Counted from the stretch's first letter, positions 1 through 9,608 are shown. The stretch is 36,486 nucleotides of DNA from Gammaproteobacteria bacterium (GCA_030429665.1 JAUIEZ010000038.1:1-36486), one strand, 5' to 3'. The notes: generated by a model from the letters alone, not told the origin. Made by a program: numbers and translations.

Positions 1-53
1 CGGGAGAGCGCGCCGGATTCGTTCTCCAGCAGCAACGACAGGATGCGTCTCAT
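1..53 (-). CDS. ilvN: Acetolactate synthase small subunit, N-terminal fragment
   Basis: Only the first 17 codons are in the window; the gene runs off the left edge. They read MRRILSLLLENESGALS, the usual opening of the ACT-domain regulatory subunit of acetolactate synthase (IlvN/IlvH). That subunit binds valine and sets feedback inhibition of the catalytic subunit. The ATG lies 2 bases after the ilvB stop on the same strand, so the two are co-transcribed and probably translationally coupled. Identification rests on the N-terminal signature plus position. Which isozyme name applies (ilvN or ilvH) cannot be decided. Confidence 0.85.
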   Translation of the reverse strand, partial: MRRILSLLLENESGALS

Positions 54-55
54 GT

Positions 56-1798
56 TCAGGCAAGCTCCCGCTCGGCCACATTCTCGGTCACGTTGCTGGC
101 GGGCTTGAGCGCCATCTCGTGATGTCCCTTGCCCGCAGCGATCATCGGGTAGACGTTCTCGGTCTGATCAGTGACGAAGTCCAGGAAGTAAAGACCCTTT
201 TCGTCGGCCAGGGCCTCGCGCAGGGCGCCCTCGACGTCGGACGGTTTCTCTATGCGCATGCCCTTGTGACCGAAGCTCTCGGCCATTTTCACGAAATCGG
301 GCAACGCATCCATGTACGAGTGCGAATAGCGGCGATCGTAGAAGAACTCCTGCCACTGGCGCACCATGCCCAGGTAGCGGTTGTTCAGGTTGACGATCTT
401 CACGGGCAGGTCGTACTGTTTGCACGTGGCGAGTTCCTGGATGCACATGAGTATGCTGGCCTCCCCGGTCACACACGCGACGGTGGCGTCGGGGTGCGCG
501 AACTTCACGCCCATGGCCGCGGGAAGGCCGAATCCCATCGTACCCAGCCCCCCCGAGTTGATCCAGCGCAGCGGCTTCTTGAACTTGTAATACTGTGCCG
601 CCCACATCTGGTGCTGGCCGACGTCCGAGGTCACGTAGGCGTCACCGCCGGTCAGTTCGTAGAGTTTCTCGATGACGTACTGCGGCTTGATCACGTCGCT
701 GCTGTCGCGGTCATACTCGAGGCACTTGATTCCGCGCCAGTCGTTGATCTGCTTCCACCAGGCCGCCAACGCGTCCGCGTCGGGTTTCGCCTCGCTGCGC
801 TTCAAGGCCGCGAGAAGGTCGCGCAGGACCGGCGCAGCCTGGCCGACGATGGGAATCTCGGCGGTCACCACCTTGCCGATCGAAGCCGGGTCCACATCGA
901 TGTGGATGATGCGGGCATGGGGCGCGAACTTCTTGACGTCTCCCGTGATGCGGTCGTCGAATCGCGCACCCACGGCCAGCATGACGTCGCACTCGTGCAT
1001 GCACAGGTTGGCCTCGTAGGTGCCGTGCATGCCCAGCATACCGACGAACAGCGGGTCGTCGGCAGGAAACGCGCCAAGACCCATCAGCGTATTGGTGCAC
1101 GGGTAGCCGAGGTAGCGCACGAGTTCAGTGAGTTCCGCATGGGCTCCACCGCTGACCACGCCGCCACCCGAGTAGATGATCGGCCGCTTGGCGCTCGCCA
1201 GCAATCCCGCCGCGCGGGCGATCTGCTTGGGGTGGCCGCGCTTGGACGGCGCGTAGGAACGCATCTCGATGGCATCGGGATAGTAGTACTCCGTGACGGC
1301 GGCGGTGACGTCCTTGGGCACGTCCACCACCACCGGGCCGGGCCGTCCGGTGGTCGCGATGTAGAATGCCTTCTTCATCGTCGTCGCCAGGTCGCGCACG
1401 TCTTTCACCAGGAAATTGTGCTTCACGCAGGGACGGGTGATGCCCACGGCGTCGACTTCCTGGAAGGCGTCGTCTCCGATCGCCGAAGTCGATACCTGGC
1501 CGGAGATAACCACCAGCGGGATGGAATCCATATAGGCGGTGGCAATGCCGGTCACCGTGTTGGTTACGCCGGGTCCCGAAGTGACCAGGACCACGCCCGG
1601 TCTGCCGGTGGCGCGGGCGAAGCCGTCAGCGGCGTGAGCCGCGCCCTGCTCGTGACGTACCAGTACGTGCTTTACGACGTCCTGCTTGTAAAGGGCATCG
1701 TAAATATGCAACGCCGCCCCGCCAGGATAGCCGAAGATATATTCGATACCTTCGTCCTGCAGGCAGCGCACCAGTATGTCCGCACCAGTCAGTTCCAC
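56..1798 (-). CDS. ilvB: Acetolactate synthase large (catalytic) subunit
   Basis: This 580-residue ThDP enzyme condenses two pyruvates to acetolactate, or pyruvate with 2-oxobutyrate, in the first common step of valine, leucine and isoleucine synthesis. Seen: the N-terminal ThDP domain with FGYPGGAALHIYDAL and the catalytic Glu at about residue 50 (RHEQGAAHAADGF), a central FAD-binding-type domain, and the C-terminal ThDP/Mg segment TGEASILMCIQEL followed by LNNRYLGMVRQWQ. Length and motifs match the IlvI/IlvB family in full. The start is GTG, preceded by a GAGGTG Shine-Dalgarno. It lies upstream of ilvN on the same strand. Together with leuCDB elsewhere in this window it supplies much of the leucine pathway. 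Confidence 0.96.
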   Translation of the reverse strand: MELTGADILVRCLQDEGIEYIFGYPGGAALHIYDALYKQDVVKHVLVRHEQGAAHAADGFARATGRPGVVLVTSGPGVTNTVTGIATAYMDSIPLVVISGQVSTSAIGDDAFQEVDAVGITRPCVKHNFLVKDVRDLATTMKKAFYIATTGRPGPVVVDVPKDVTAAVTEYYYPDAIEMRSYAPSKRGHPKQIARAAGLLASAKRPIIYSGGGVVSGGAHAELTELVRYLGYPCTNTLMGLGAFPADDPLFVGMLGMHGTYEANLCMHECDVMLAVGARFDDRITGDVKKFAPHARIIHIDVDPASIGKVVTAEIPIVGQAAPVLRDLLAALKRSEAKPDADALAAWWKQINDWRGIKCLEYDRDSSDVIKPQYVIEKLYELTGGDAYVTSDVGQHQMWAAQYYKFKKPLRWINSGGLGTMGFGLPAAMGVKFAHPDATVACVTGEASILMCIQELATCKQYDLPVKIVNLNNRYLGMVRQWQEFFYDRRYSHSYMDALPDFVKMAESFGHKGMRIEKPSDVEGALREALADEKGLYFLDFVTDQTENVYPMIAAGKGHHEMALKPASNVTENVAERELA

Positions 1799-1860
1799 GA
1801 TTCACCTCGAGATTCCGGGAAAAATTGGCCCACCTGGGACTGGGCCGAGTCGAACGGGTT

Positions 1861-1890
1861 AGTATAAACGGCCAACGCAGGCGAGGTAAA
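1861..1890 (-). promoter_or_regulatory. Candidate sigma70 promoter for ilvB-ilvN
   Basis: On the minus strand, TATACT (1861-1866) is preceded by TTTACC (1885-1890) with an 18-base spacer; each matches consensus at 4 to 5 of 6 positions. The predicted transcript would start near 1854, giving a leader of about 55 bases. I see no attenuator leader peptide rich in Leu/Val/Ile codons in that leader. Assigned by eye only. Confidence 0.4.
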
Positions 1891-2021
1891 TTCCCCGTTC
1901 GGCGGACGGTTGCCCGCCGATTCGGTGGCGAAGCGCCCGGTGGGGACCACGACGCCACGCGGCGCGGGCGATACAATCGCACCGAGCCTTCATCGTTACC
2001 CGAATACACTCTCGCCTCCCA

Positions 2022-2834
2022 ATGGACTTCGCGCCCCGCATCGACGTTACCCTCACACGCCGCGCGCGTGCCGGGTTCATATCCGATCTTCACCTGGGAC
2101 CCGACCGTCCCGACATCGAGGCGCGACTGGAACACTTCCTCGATGGCGCCGCCGGGCGGCTGGACGTGCTGTTCATACTCGGTGACCTGTTCGAGTTCTG
2201 GATCGGCGACGATGCCGCTGAACTGTGCGGTCACGAAAGAGCGGTGCAGCGGCTGGCGGCGTTCTTTCGCGACACCGATTGCCGTGGGTACGTCATGCAC
2301 GGCAATCGGGATTTCCTGATCGGCGGCGAATTCTGTCGCCGGGTCGGTTGCGAATTGCTCGCCGACCCCTGCCCCCTGATCGTCGACGGCGTACCCGTGC
2401 TGCTGACCCACGGCGATGCCTACTGCACCGACGACGTCGAGCACCAGCGGTTTCGCGCCATGGTTCACGACCGACGCTGGCAGGCGGAGTTCCTCGCCCG
2501 GGATGCCGAGACTCGGCTCGCCTTCGCCATCGACGCGCGCTCGCAAAGCGAGTCCGGCAAGTCGCGAAAGCCGCTCGATATCATGGACGTCAACGACACT
2601 GCCGTGGAGGCGGCGATGTCGGCGTACGGCGCACGGCTGATGATCCACGGTCACACCCATCGACCGGCAATCCATCGTCACCGGGTCGACGGCGCCGAGG
2701 CGTACCGCGTGGTTCTCGGCGACTGGTTCGCGCAGGAGAATTCACTGACCATGGCCGACGGCATGCTGCGCTACGAGCTCGGCGACGAAATTCATGCCCT
2801 GCCCGTGATCGGCCGTACCGCGGGGCGCCGCTAG
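2022..2834 (+). CDS. lpxH: UDP-2,3-diacylglucosamine diphosphatase
   Basis: LpxH cleaves the pyrophosphate of UDP-2,3-diacylglucosamine to give lipid X, the fourth step of lipid A synthesis, at the inner face of the cytoplasmic membrane. The 270-residue product carries the full calcineurin-like metallophosphoesterase signature: SDLHLG (D22, H24), GDLFEFWIGDD (D55), GNRDFL, THGD and HGHTHRPAIH. The family usually has about 240 residues. Here about a dozen extra residues precede the first motif, so the true start could be later, but no better in-frame start is seen before the SDLHL motif. It is divergent from ilvB and convergent with purF. A TACAAT -10-like element lies at 1972-1977 but has no convincing -35. 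Confidence 0.93.
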   Translation: MDFAPRIDVTLTRRARAGFISDLHLGPDRPDIEARLEHFLDGAAGRLDVLFILGDLFEFWIGDDAAELCGHERAVQRLAAFFRDTDCRGYVMHGNRDFLIGGEFCRRVGCELLADPCPLIVDGVPVLLTHGDAYCTDDVEHQRFRAMVHDRRWQAEFLARDAETRLAFAIDARSQSESGKSRKPLDIMDVNDTAVEAAMSAYGARLMIHGHTHRPAIHRHRVDGAEAYRVVLGDWFAQENSLTMADGMLRYELGDEIHALPVIGRTAGRR

Positions 2835-2842
2835 GCCGACCG

Positions 2843-2859
2843 CGACCCGGGCCGGGTTT
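2843..2859. terminator. Possible weak hairpin between convergent lpxH and purF
   Basis: The 48 bases between the lpxH and purF stop codons hold a short GC inverted repeat (ACCCG / CGGGT, three-base loop) followed by only a few T residues. It may help end transcription from one or both sides but is not a canonical terminator. Confidence 0.2.
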
Positions 2860-2882
2860 CCACCCGTCGGCGAGCGGCTCGG

Positions 2883-4400
2883 CTATTGCAGCTCGCTGAC
2901 GTCGGTGGAGTCGAGTTCGGAGGCCGACTGCACGCCCGCGCGGGCGCCGCGTACGGTCTCGATACGCTCGAGGTATTCCGGCGAGACGTCGCCGGTGATG
3001 TAGTGTCCGCTGAAGCACGACGCGTCGAAGGCGTCGATGCGCGGGTTGCCTTCGCGCACGGCTTCCTCGAGATCGCCCAATTCCTGGTAGAACACCCTGT
3101 CGGCGCCGATCTGGCCGCGAATCTGCTCGGTGTCCCGACCGCTGCCTACCAGTTCGGCGGTGGTGGGCATGTCGATTCCGTAGACGTTTGGGAATCGTAC
3201 CGGCGGCGCGGCCGATGCGAAATAGACTCTCTTGGCACCCGCATCGCGGGCCATCTGTATGATCTGTTGAGACGTGGTACCGCGCACGATGCTGTCGTCG
3301 ACCAGCAGCACGTTCTTCCCGCGAAACTCGAGATCAATCACGTTGAGCTTCTGGCGCACCGATTTCCTTCGCTGGGCTTGTCCCGGCATGATGAAGGTGC
3401 GCCCGATATAGCGGTTCTTGATAAACCCCTCGCGGTACTTCAGACCCAGCTCCCACGCCATCTGCAGGGCCGACGTGCGGCTGGTGTCCGGCACCGGGAT
3501 GACCACGTCGATGTCGTTGTCCGGCCAGTCCTGCTTCAGCCGCCGACCGAGCTTTTCGCCCATCCGCATGCGTGTCTTGTAGACAGCCACGTCGTCCATG
3601 ATCGAATCGGGCCGCGCCAGGTAGACATACTCGAACAGGCAAGGCGCGAGCTTCGGGTCGTCCGCGCAGACCCTTGTGTGCACCTTGCCGTCGACGCCGA
3701 ACAGCACCGCTTCGCCCGGCGCGACGTCGCGCACCAGCTCGTAGCCAAGCACGTCGAGCGCGACACTTTCCGACGCGAACATGCGCGAATCACCGCCGCT
3801 CTCCTCGCGCTGGCCGAAAACCAGCGGTCGTATACCGAACGGGTCACGAAACGCCAGGATGCCGTAGCCGACGATCAGCACCACGACCGCGTAGGCGCCT
3901 CGACAGCGCCGGTACACGCCGCGCACGGCGTTGAAGATGTCGTCGGGCGTGGCGCGAAGCCGTGCTTCGCCCACCGCGGCGTAGAGCTCGTGGGCGAACA
4001 CGTTGAGCAGGATCTCGGAGTCGGAGTTTGTGTTGATCTGCCGAAGATCCTCGCGAAACAGCGCGTCGCTCAATTCGCGCGTATTGGTCAGGTTGCCGTT
4101 GTGTCCCAGCGCGAGGCCGAAGGGGGAGTTGACGTAGAAGGGCTGGGCCTCGGCGCGGGAATCGCACCCGGCGGTGGGATAACGCACATGGCCGATGCCC
4201 ATGGTTCCCATCAGCTGCAGCATGTGACGAGTGTGAAACACGTCCCGCACCAGGCCGTTGTCCTTGCGCAGGTATACCCGGTTGCCGTCGCAAGTCAGGA
4301 TGCCGGCGGCGTCCTGGCCGCGATGCTGGAGCACGGTCAGACCGTCGTAGAGCTCCTGGTTAACCGGGTTCGATCCGATGATTCCGATGATTCCGCACAT
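2883..4400 (-). CDS. purF: Amidophosphoribosyltransferase
   Basis: PurF makes 5-phosphoribosylamine from PRPP and glutamine, the committed first step of de novo purine synthesis. The protein has 505 residues, the standard length for the Gram-negative type. It starts MCGIIGIIG, so Cys2 becomes the N-terminal nucleophile of the class II glutaminase domain after Met removal. The phosphoribosyltransferase half shows the PRPP loop [14 protein letters not shown] at about residues 365-380. No cysteine-rich 4Fe-4S C-terminus of the Bacillus type is seen. The start lies 1 base beyond the cvpA stop, so it is the last gene of the minus-strand dedD-cvpA-purF run, as in E. coli. Confidence 0.97.
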   Translation of the reverse strand: MCGIIGIIGSNPVNQELYDGLTVLQHRGQDAAGILTCDGNRVYLRKDNGLVRDVFHTRHMLQLMGTMGIGHVRYPTAGCDSRAEAQPFYVNSPFGLALGHNGNLTNTRELSDALFREDLRQINTNSDSEILLNVFAHELYAAVGEARLRATPDDIFNAVRGVYRRCRGAYAVVVLIVGYGILAFRDPFGIRPLVFGQREESGGDSRMFASESVALDVLGYELVRDVAPGEAVLFGVDGKVHTRVCADDPKLAPCLFEYVYLARPDSIMDDVAVYKTRMRMGEKLGRRLKQDWPDNDIDVVIPVPDTSRTSALQMAWELGLKYREGFIKNRYIGRTFIMPGQAQRRKSVRQKLNVIDLEFRGKNVLLVDDSIVRGTTSQQIIQMARDAGAKRVYFASAAPPVRFPNVYGIDMPTTAELVGSGRDTEQIRGQIGADRVFYQELGDLEEAVREGNPRIDAFDASCFSGHYITGDVSPEYLERIETVRGARAGVQSASELDSTDVSELQ

Positions 4401-4401
4401 A

Positions 4402-4956
4402 TCAGTTTTCCGTACCGGTGCCGGTTACACTGTCCGGCAATGTTTCCAGTGGCCGAAGAAAATCCCGGTTGTCCAGGTACTCGTAGACCGGCTCGAAGTA
4501 AGGCACCAGCAGCGAGCCCTGGAACCATGGCTTTGCCGTGGCCGGCGTCAAGCGGATCACGAAGACCAGCGCCAGCGATATGGCAAGCCCTCGCACCAGG
4601 CCGAACAACGCGCCCAGCGTCCGGTCGGTCCCCGCCACGCCCACGTAATTCAGCACCTTGACCAGGATCATCGCCGTCATGGACAGGAGCAACAGGCTGA
4701 CGACGAAAATGCCCGCCAGCGCGACCATGTACTGAATCTCCGGGGATTGCAAGTACGGCGCCAGGTAGGCGGCGACCTGGTCGGCATAGTGCAACGCCAG
4801 CCAGATGGAAACGATCCACGAAACGAGCGCCAGCACTTCGCGGATCAGGCCTCGCACGATGCCCACCACCGCGGAGATCACGAACACCGCGAGCAACACG
4901 TAGTCGAGCGCTGTCAGTGCGACGTTCAGGCGCCGACACCCCTGGCAAGGCGACAC
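4402..4956 (-). CDS. cvpA: Colicin V production protein family membrane protein
   Basis: CvpA is a small inner-membrane protein, nearly always next to purF, needed for colicin V export in E. coli and linked to envelope homeostasis; its molecular role is unsettled. The translation shows four hydrophobic helices: [17 protein letters not shown], the [17 protein letters not shown] region, [20 protein letters not shown] and [17 protein letters not shown]. The family motif [15 protein letters not shown] is present. The only standard start in frame is a GTG that adds an unusual 11-residue Cys-rich lead. Family homology begins about there, and a CTG at 4929 preceded by CAGGGG is a possible alternative start. 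It sits between dedD and purF in the conserved order. Confidence 0.9.
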   Translation of the reverse strand: MSPCQGCRRLNVALTALDYVLLAVFVISAVVGIVRGLIREVLALVSWIVSIWLALHYADQVAAYLAPYLQSPEIQYMVALAGIFVVSLLLLSMTAMILVKVLNYVGVAGTDRTLGALFGLVRGLAISLALVFVIRLTPATAKPWFQGSLLVPYFEPVYEYLDNRDFLRPLETLPDSVTGTGTEN

Positions 4957-4980
4957 GTCGCGCCCGCCACGGCCGCGCCG

Positions 4981-5706
4981 CTACCGTTCTCGATCGACGA
5001 ATCCATTGAGATCGTAGCCCTTCGAAATCTCGGACTTGGCCCGTACCGCCGACTTGCGGTCGGGGTACGGACCCACCCACACCCGGACCATGGCCTTGCC
5101 GTTCACGGTGATGGATTCGCTCGACGGCGCGTAGCCGCCTTCCCTGAGTCGTCGGCTGATGCCGTCGGCATTGGCCTTGTCGCTGAACGCCCCGACGCGC
5201 ACGATCCACGATTCGTCGGCCTTTGGCGCTTCGCGCTGTGCCGGTCGAGTCGGCACGGAAGCCACGGCGGGTTCCTCCGCCGGCCCATCCGCCTTGACGG
5301 TGTTGATGCGGGGCACCGGCTTGGGCAGGCTGGTGGCGGGCTCCAGGACGGGATTCATATCCAGCGCGGGCGGTGGCGCGACCGCCTCGGGCACGGCTAC
5401 CCTCGCAACTTCGCTTGCGTCCGGCTTGCTTTCATCGGGCAGCACCTGGGACGGCGCGGATTCGGCGACGAGCGGTTCCACGGGCGCCGAGGCGGGAGAC
5501 GGTGCGCGCGTCTCGCCCGACTCCGCCCCCACGATGCGCGAGACGAACGTGCTCTCCTCGGGCGCGGACGCAGGCTGCGCGGACTTCCCGGCGTCTCCCG
5601 GATCGAGCAACAGGGAGACCGCCGCGACCGCGGCGCCGATGAGTATGACCGCGCCGGTCAGCCGATGCTTCAGGTTCAGGGGTTGGTCGCTGGCCGTGGG
5701 GGGCAT
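4981..5706 (-). CDS. dedD: SPOR-domain membrane protein, DedD-like
   Basis: DedD is an inner-membrane protein whose periplasmic SPOR domain binds denuded peptidoglycan at the division septum. The 241-residue product has a short cytoplasmic lead (MPPTASDQPLNLKHRLTG), one transmembrane helix at about residues 16-35 (TGAVILIGAAVAAVSLLLD), a long Pro/Ala/Glu-rich linker, and a C-terminal SPOR domain from about 165 (WIVRVGAFSDKANADGISRR through VRVWVGPYPDR). Gene order folC-dedD-cvpA-purF matches the classical E. coli arrangement. The folC stop is 24 bases upstream and the cvpA start about 25 bases downstream. Confidence 0.93.
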   Translation of the reverse strand: MPPTASDQPLNLKHRLTGAVILIGAAVAAVSLLLDPGDAGKSAQPASAPEESTFVSRIVGAESGETRAPSPASAPVEPLVAESAPSQVLPDESKPDASEVARVAVPEAVAPPPALDMNPVLEPATSLPKPVPRINTVKADGPAEEPAVASVPTRPAQREAPKADESWIVRVGAFSDKANADGISRRLREGGYAPSSESITVNGKAMVRVWVGPYPDRKSAVRAKSEISKGYDLNGFVDRER

Positions 5707-5730
5707 GAAATAATCGAGACAGCCGTGACG

Positions 5731-7026
5731 TCACCGGGACGGGGAATAGGGGTCCAGATGCAGGTGGCGCATTATATCACCCACCGCATAGAACGAACCG
5801 AAGGCAACGACGAGATCGGCCGGGGCGGCCGCGGCGAGCGCCTCGTCCATGGCCGCGACCACGGTGTCCGAGACCGTTGCCGGCGCCGCGGACACCTCGC
5901 CGATAGCCGCGACCAGCAGGTCGGCGCCGGCGGCGCGCGGATTGTCCAGCGGCGCCACGAACCACCGATCCACCAAGTCGCCGACGTGACGAACCGAGGC
6001 GGCGATGTCCTTGTCCGCGAGCATGGAAAACACGCCGAGAATACGACCCGCCGGTCGGTGATCGCGCAGCCACCCGGACAGCACGGCCAGGCCGTCGGCA
6101 TTGTGGGCCACGTCGAACACGATGGCGGGCGCGCCCTCTACGCGTTGCAACCGTCCGGGCATCGACGCGGCGGCGATTCCCGACGGAAGGCAACGGTCGG
6201 AAACCGGCAGGTAATCGTTCGCCCGCTTGACTACCGCTATCGCGCCGGCCGCGTTGACCACCTGGTGCGGTCCGCCCGCCGGCAGCGGCAGTCCGGGCAC
6301 CGCGGCCACGCGGCCGCTCGGCGGTCCGGTCCAATGCCAGCACCCGCCCTCGATCGCGACGCGATAGTCGACCCCGTACTGCCACAGATCGCAGCCGCGT
6401 GCCGCGGCGATTTCACGCAACGCGCGCGGCGGCCGCGTGCCGGCAGCCACCGCGCGACCACCGTATCGCAAGATACCGGCCTTCTCGCGCGCGATCTTCT
6501 CCACCGTGTCGCCCAGCCACTGCTGGTGATCGAGGCCGACCTCGGTAATCAGCGCGACGTCTGCGTCAACGATGTTCACCGCGTCGAGTCGGCCTCCCAT
6601 GCCGACTTCCAGTATCACCGCGTCCGGGGGTTCCTTCGCAAACACGTACAATGCCGCGAGGGTGCCGAACTCGAAATACGTCAGAGGGATATCTCGACGC
6701 GCGGCGTCCACGGCGGCGAACGCCTCCTCCAGCGTCGAGTCGTCGACCGGCGCGCCGGCGATTCGCACCCGCTCGTTGTAACGCACGAGGTGCGGCGAGG
6801 TGTATGCGCCGGTGAGATAGCCGGCCTGGGAATAGATCGACTCGAGGTAGGCGACACTCGATCCCTTCCCGTTGGTGCCGGCCACGGAAATGTAACGGCA
6901 TCGAGCGGGCAGGCGCATTGCGTGGGCGACCCGTCGCACGCGATCCAGGCTCAGGTCGATGGAGCGATAGTGGACCTGCTCGATATGCACGAGCCAGTCG
7001 TCCAGGGCGCGCCGCGCCGGGTTCAT
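5731..7026 (-). CDS. folC: Bifunctional dihydrofolate synthase / folylpolyglutamate synthase
   Basis: FolC adds L-glutamate to dihydropteroate and then further glutamates to folates, using ATP. The 431-residue protein has the Mur-ligase-like P-loop SVAGTNGKGSSVAYLES near residues 45-60, the TSPHLVRYNERVRI segment, the EVGMGGRLDAVN motif, and the C-terminal FDVAHNADGL motif. The ATG giving MNPARRALDDWL was chosen because homology starts there; the open frame extends 30 codons further upstream but that stretch is low-complexity and overlaps accD. It starts 10 bases after the accD stop. Confidence 0.95.
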   Translation of the reverse strand: MNPARRALDDWLVHIEQVHYRSIDLSLDRVRRVAHAMRLPARCRYISVAGTNGKGSSVAYLESIYSQAGYLTGAYTSPHLVRYNERVRIAGAPVDDSTLEEAFAAVDAARRDIPLTYFEFGTLAALYVFAKEPPDAVILEVGMGGRLDAVNIVDADVALITEVGLDHQQWLGDTVEKIAREKAGILRYGGRAVAAGTRPPRALREIAAARGCDLWQYGVDYRVAIEGGCWHWTGPPSGRVAAVPGLPLPAGGPHQVVNAAGAIAVVKRANDYLPVSDRCLPSGIAAASMPGRLQRVEGAPAIVFDVAHNADGLAVLSGWLRDHRPAGRILGVFSMLADKDIAASVRHVGDLVDRWFVAPLDNPRAAGADLLVAAIGEVSAAPATVSDTVVAAMDEALAAAAPADLVVAFGSFYAVGDIMRHLHLDPYSPSR

Positions 7027-7036
7027 CGAATCGGGG

Positions 7037-7951
7037 CTATTCGTCGGAGGAAGGCTCGACCGGCACGATCTCCTCCAGGTCGGGGACGATCGTACCGCCG
7101 AATCCCAGCGTATCAAGCAGCGTCGCGATGGTATCGCGCATCTGCAACCGGCCCACGATCATGTCGATGGCGCCGTGATCGAGAAGGAACTCGGCACGCT
7201 GGAAGCCCTCCGGCAGCTTCTGCCGCACGGTTTGTTCGATCACGCGCGGACCGGTAAATCCCACCAGCGCGCCCGGCTCGGCGATGATGATGTCGCCAAG
7301 CATGGCGAAACTCGCGGAAACGCCGCCCATGGTCGGATCGGTGAGGACGGAAACGTACGGCAGGCCGTCGTCGTGCAAGCGCGCCAGCGCGGCGGAGGTT
7401 TTGGCCATTTGCATCAAAGACAACAGCGCCTCCTGCATGCGCGCTCCGCCGCTCGCGCTGAAACAGATGAATGGGCAGCGCGCTTCGCGCGCCGCCTCGA
7501 CGCCTCGCACGAATCGCTCGCCCACGACCGATCCCATCGAGCCGCCCATGTAGCGAAACTCGAATGCCGCGGCAACCACGGGCGCCCGCTTCAGCGTGCC
7601 GCTGGCCGTAATCAGCGCTTCGCGCTCCCCGCTGGACTTTTCCGCCTCGCTGATGCGATCCCGGTATCGCTTGGAATCGCGAAACTTCAGCGCGTCCACC
7701 GGCCGCAAGCCGGCGGCGATCTCTTCCATGCTGTCCCGGTCGAGAAACGACTGTAGACGCAACCGGGCCGGAATGCGCATGTGGAAGCCGCACTTGGGGC
7801 AGACCCGGAGATTGCGCTCGATCTCGGCGCCGTAAAGCACCGCGCTGCAGGACTCGCACTTGCTCCATACGCCCTCGGGTACGCCGCGCTTGCCGCGCAG
7901 CCCCTGCACGGAGTTGATCTTGGGCGGAAACAGCCTCTCGAACCAGTTCAT
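7037..7951 (-). CDS. accD: Acetyl-CoA carboxylase carboxyltransferase beta subunit
   Basis: AccD is the beta subunit of the carboxyltransferase that moves CO2 from biotin to acetyl-CoA, giving malonyl-CoA for fatty acid synthesis. The 304-residue product has the N-terminal zinc ribbon (Cys 32, 35, 51, 54) followed by the crotonase-like fold with [18 protein letters not shown] and [15 protein letters not shown], and the [20 protein letters not shown] motif. Its ATG overlaps the trpF stop by four bases (ATGA), which suggests translational coupling. AccD is known in E. coli to bind its own mRNA; nothing here confirms or excludes that. Confidence 0.97.
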   Translation of the reverse strand: MNWFERLFPPKINSVQGLRGKRGVPEGVWSKCESCSAVLYGAEIERNLRVCPKCGFHMRIPARLRLQSFLDRDSMEEIAAGLRPVDALKFRDSKRYRDRISEAEKSSGEREALITASGTLKRAPVVAAAFEFRYMGGSMGSVVGERFVRGVEAAREARCPFICFSASGGARMQEALLSLMQMAKTSAALARLHDDGLPYVSVLTDPTMGGVSASFAMLGDIIIAEPGALVGFTGPRVIEQTVRQKLPEGFQRAEFLLDHGAIDMIVGRLQMRDTIATLLDTLGFGGTIVPDLEEIVPVEPSSDE

Positions 7952-8622
7952 CGGGCCTCGCTCGATATCTCGTCGTTCGACCGCGCGGCATCGGCGACGC
8001 GCACGGCCTGCATGAACTCGGTGACAAGGACGGGATCCTTGACCCCGGGCGACGCCTCCAGGCTGGAACTGACGTCCAGCGCGTAGGGGCGTGCCTGGCG
8101 GATCGCTTCGTGCACCGAGACCGCGTCCAGTCCGCCGGCAAGGATCACCGGCCGCTCGCTGAACGCACCGGCCCGCCGCCAGTCGAATCGCCGCCCGGTG
8201 CCGCCCACAACGCCCGGCACGAAAGTGTCGAGCAACAGCGCGCGGGCTTCCGGATGCGTTTTTGCGAACGCGTGTACGTCGGAATCGTCACGCATGCGTA
8301 AAGATTTGATATAGGGCAATGACATCCGTTCGCACGCCGCCGACGGCTCGGCGCCGTGAAATTGCAGCAGGTCCGGTCGTAGGGCGTCGATCCAGCGCCG
8401 GTGCGTCATCTCCTCAAGGTCCACCGTGACCAGCACCAGCGATACGAAGGGCGGCACCGCCGCGCGGATGGCGGCGGCATCCGTGATCGCCGCGCAACGA
8501 GGGCTCGGTTCGTAATACACCACGCCGATGGCGTCGGCGCCCGCCGCCACCGCCGCTCGTGCGTCCTCGGCACGGGTAATTCCGCAGATTTTGACCCGGG
8601 TTCGCACGCAGAACGTATCCAT
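7948..8622 (-). CDS. trpF: Phosphoribosylanthranilate isomerase
   Basis: This monofunctional TrpF (224 residues) performs the Amadori rearrangement of phosphoribosylanthranilate in tryptophan synthesis. Seen: RVKICGITR with the catalytic Cys at about residue 13, the TIM-barrel segments [19 protein letters not shown] and the phosphate-binding end [15 protein letters not shown], which contains the general-acid Asp. The last motif has Ser where most homologues have Gly (DVSSGVE). The start is the ATG of [10 protein letters not shown]; a GTG five codons later is an alternative. It lies 77 bases after truA and overlaps accD. In many relatives trpB and trpA would follow directly, but here they are divergent on the other side of truA. 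Confidence 0.95.
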   Translation of the reverse strand: MDTFCVRTRVKICGITRAEDARAAVAAGADAIGVVYYEPSPRCAAITDAAAIRAAVPPFVSLVLVTVDLEEMTHRRWIDALRPDLLQFHGAEPSAACERMSLPYIKSLRMRDDSDVHAFAKTHPEARALLLDTFVPGVVGGTGRRFDWRRAGAFSERPVILAGGLDAVSVHEAIRQARPYALDVSSSLEASPGVKDPVLVTEFMQAVRVADAARSNDEISSEAR

Positions 8623-8699
8623 GGTGGATGAGTGGACTGGGCCGGGCGCCGCGTTGCCCGGCAATAGTGCGTTAATCGCGCTCATGAAGACGGCCGATT

Positions 8700-9527
8700 T
8701 TACCAGAATCGGGGTGGCGGCGGCGCGGGCGGCAACCCATGACGCTTGTCGTAGTCGACCCCGGTCAGGTACAGGCCGGCAGCCGGCGCGGTGACGCCGC
8801 CGGCCGTGCGGTCGCGCGAGTCGAGGACTTGCCTTGCCCAGTCGACGTCTCGTTCGCCGCACCCGATGGCCATCAACACACCGGCGATGTTGCGCACCAT
8901 GTGGTGCAGGAATCCGTTCGCCTCGAGGTCCAGCCACACGAAGCATCCCGATCGCGCAACGTCCAGCCGATAGAGAGTTTTTACCGGGTTTTTCGACTGG
9001 CAGGCGGCGGCCCTGTAGGCGCTGAAATCGTGCTGCCCGAGCAACTCGCGCGACGCCAGACGCATGCGGGAGACGTCCAGCGGACGATATTCCCAGCTCA
9101 CGTGGTGGCGCAGCAATGCCGGTTTCACGGGCTGATTGGCGATCACGTAACGGTAGCGACGCCGCCGCGCGCCGAAGCGGGCGTGGAAATCTCCGTGCAC
9201 GGACCGTATCCAGTGAATGGCCACGCCGTCGGGCAGGTGCGTGTTGGTGCCCCTCAACCAGCCGTGATCGCTGCGGCTGGCGGGCGTGGAGAAGTGTACG
9301 ATCTGCGCGGTGGCGTGTACCCCGGCGTCGGTTCGACCCGCGCACACCACCCCCACCGCGTGGTTGGCGACGAAGGACAGCGCCTGCTCCACGCCCGACT
9401 GGACCGTGCGCGTGCCATTCTGCCGCTGCCAGCCGCTGAACAGTGCGCCGTCGTATTCCACGCAGGCCGCATACCGGGGCGTGGCGCGACCGTCCTGCGG
9501 CGTGTCCAGGGTGGAAATGTCGGTCAT
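8700..9527 (-). CDS. truA: tRNA pseudouridine(38-40) synthase
   Basis: TruA converts U38, U39 and U40 in the tRNA anticodon arm to pseudouridine. The 275-residue protein has the catalytic-Asp motif GRTDAGVHATAQIVHF, the opening RYAACVEYDGALFSGWQRQ, and the C-terminal NGFLHHMVRNIAGVLMAIG typical of TruA. The ATG giving MTDISTLDTPQ was chosen because the long upstream extension of the open frame is Arg-rich and unlike any TruA. It leads the minus-strand truA-trpF-accD-folC-dedD-cvpA-purF group. Confidence 0.95.
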   Translation of the reverse strand: MTDISTLDTPQDGRATPRYAACVEYDGALFSGWQRQNGTRTVQSGVEQALSFVANHAVGVVCAGRTDAGVHATAQIVHFSTPASRSDHGWLRGTNTHLPDGVAIHWIRSVHGDFHARFGARRRRYRYVIANQPVKPALLRHHVSWEYRPLDVSRMRLASRELLGQHDFSAYRAAACQSKNPVKTLYRLDVARSGCFVWLDLEANGFLHHMVRNIAGVLMAIGCGERDVDWARQVLDSRDRTAGGVTAPAAGLYLTGVDYDKRHGLPPAPPPPRFW

Positions 9528-9542
9528 GGGGAAGCGCTCATG

Positions 9543-9548
9543 TATAAT
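9543..9548 (+). promoter_or_regulatory. Perfect -10 element upstream of trpBA
   Basis: TATAAT lies about 210 bases before the trpB start, in the truA-trpB divergent region. No good -35 is present 16 to 18 bases upstream, so this is only a candidate for the trpBA promoter. The resulting leader of about 200 bases shows no run of Trp codons or clear attenuator. A LysR-type TrpI site, as used for trpBA in pseudomonads, cannot be assigned by eye. Confidence 0.35.
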
Positions 9549-9602
9549 CGCGCGTCTCGACGGTGACGGGTTGCGCTTGGCGGTGAACGATGCGGGCTCG
9601 GC

Positions 9603-9608
9603 ATTGTA
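9603..9608 (-). promoter_or_regulatory. Candidate -10 element for the truA operon
   Basis: On the minus strand the hexamer reads TACAAT and would start a transcript about 70 bases before truA. The -35 region is poor. It faces the plus-strand TATAAT at 9543-9548, so transcripts from the two would overlap at their 5' ends. Confidence 0.25.

Noticed and set aside
119-1867. A 582-codon open frame opposite ilvB
   Set aside because: It mirrors ilvB and has no family-like motifs; long antisense frames are expected in GC-rich DNA with strong third-position bias.
2886-4661. A 591-codon open frame opposite purF and cvpA
   Set aside because: His/Arg/Val-rich with no domain pattern, while the opposite strand encodes two complete known proteins.
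4378-7257. A 959-codon plus-strand open frame
   Set aside because: It spans cvpA, dedD, folC and part of accD on the other strand, each with full motifs; the frame has no recognisable domain and is a compositional artefact.
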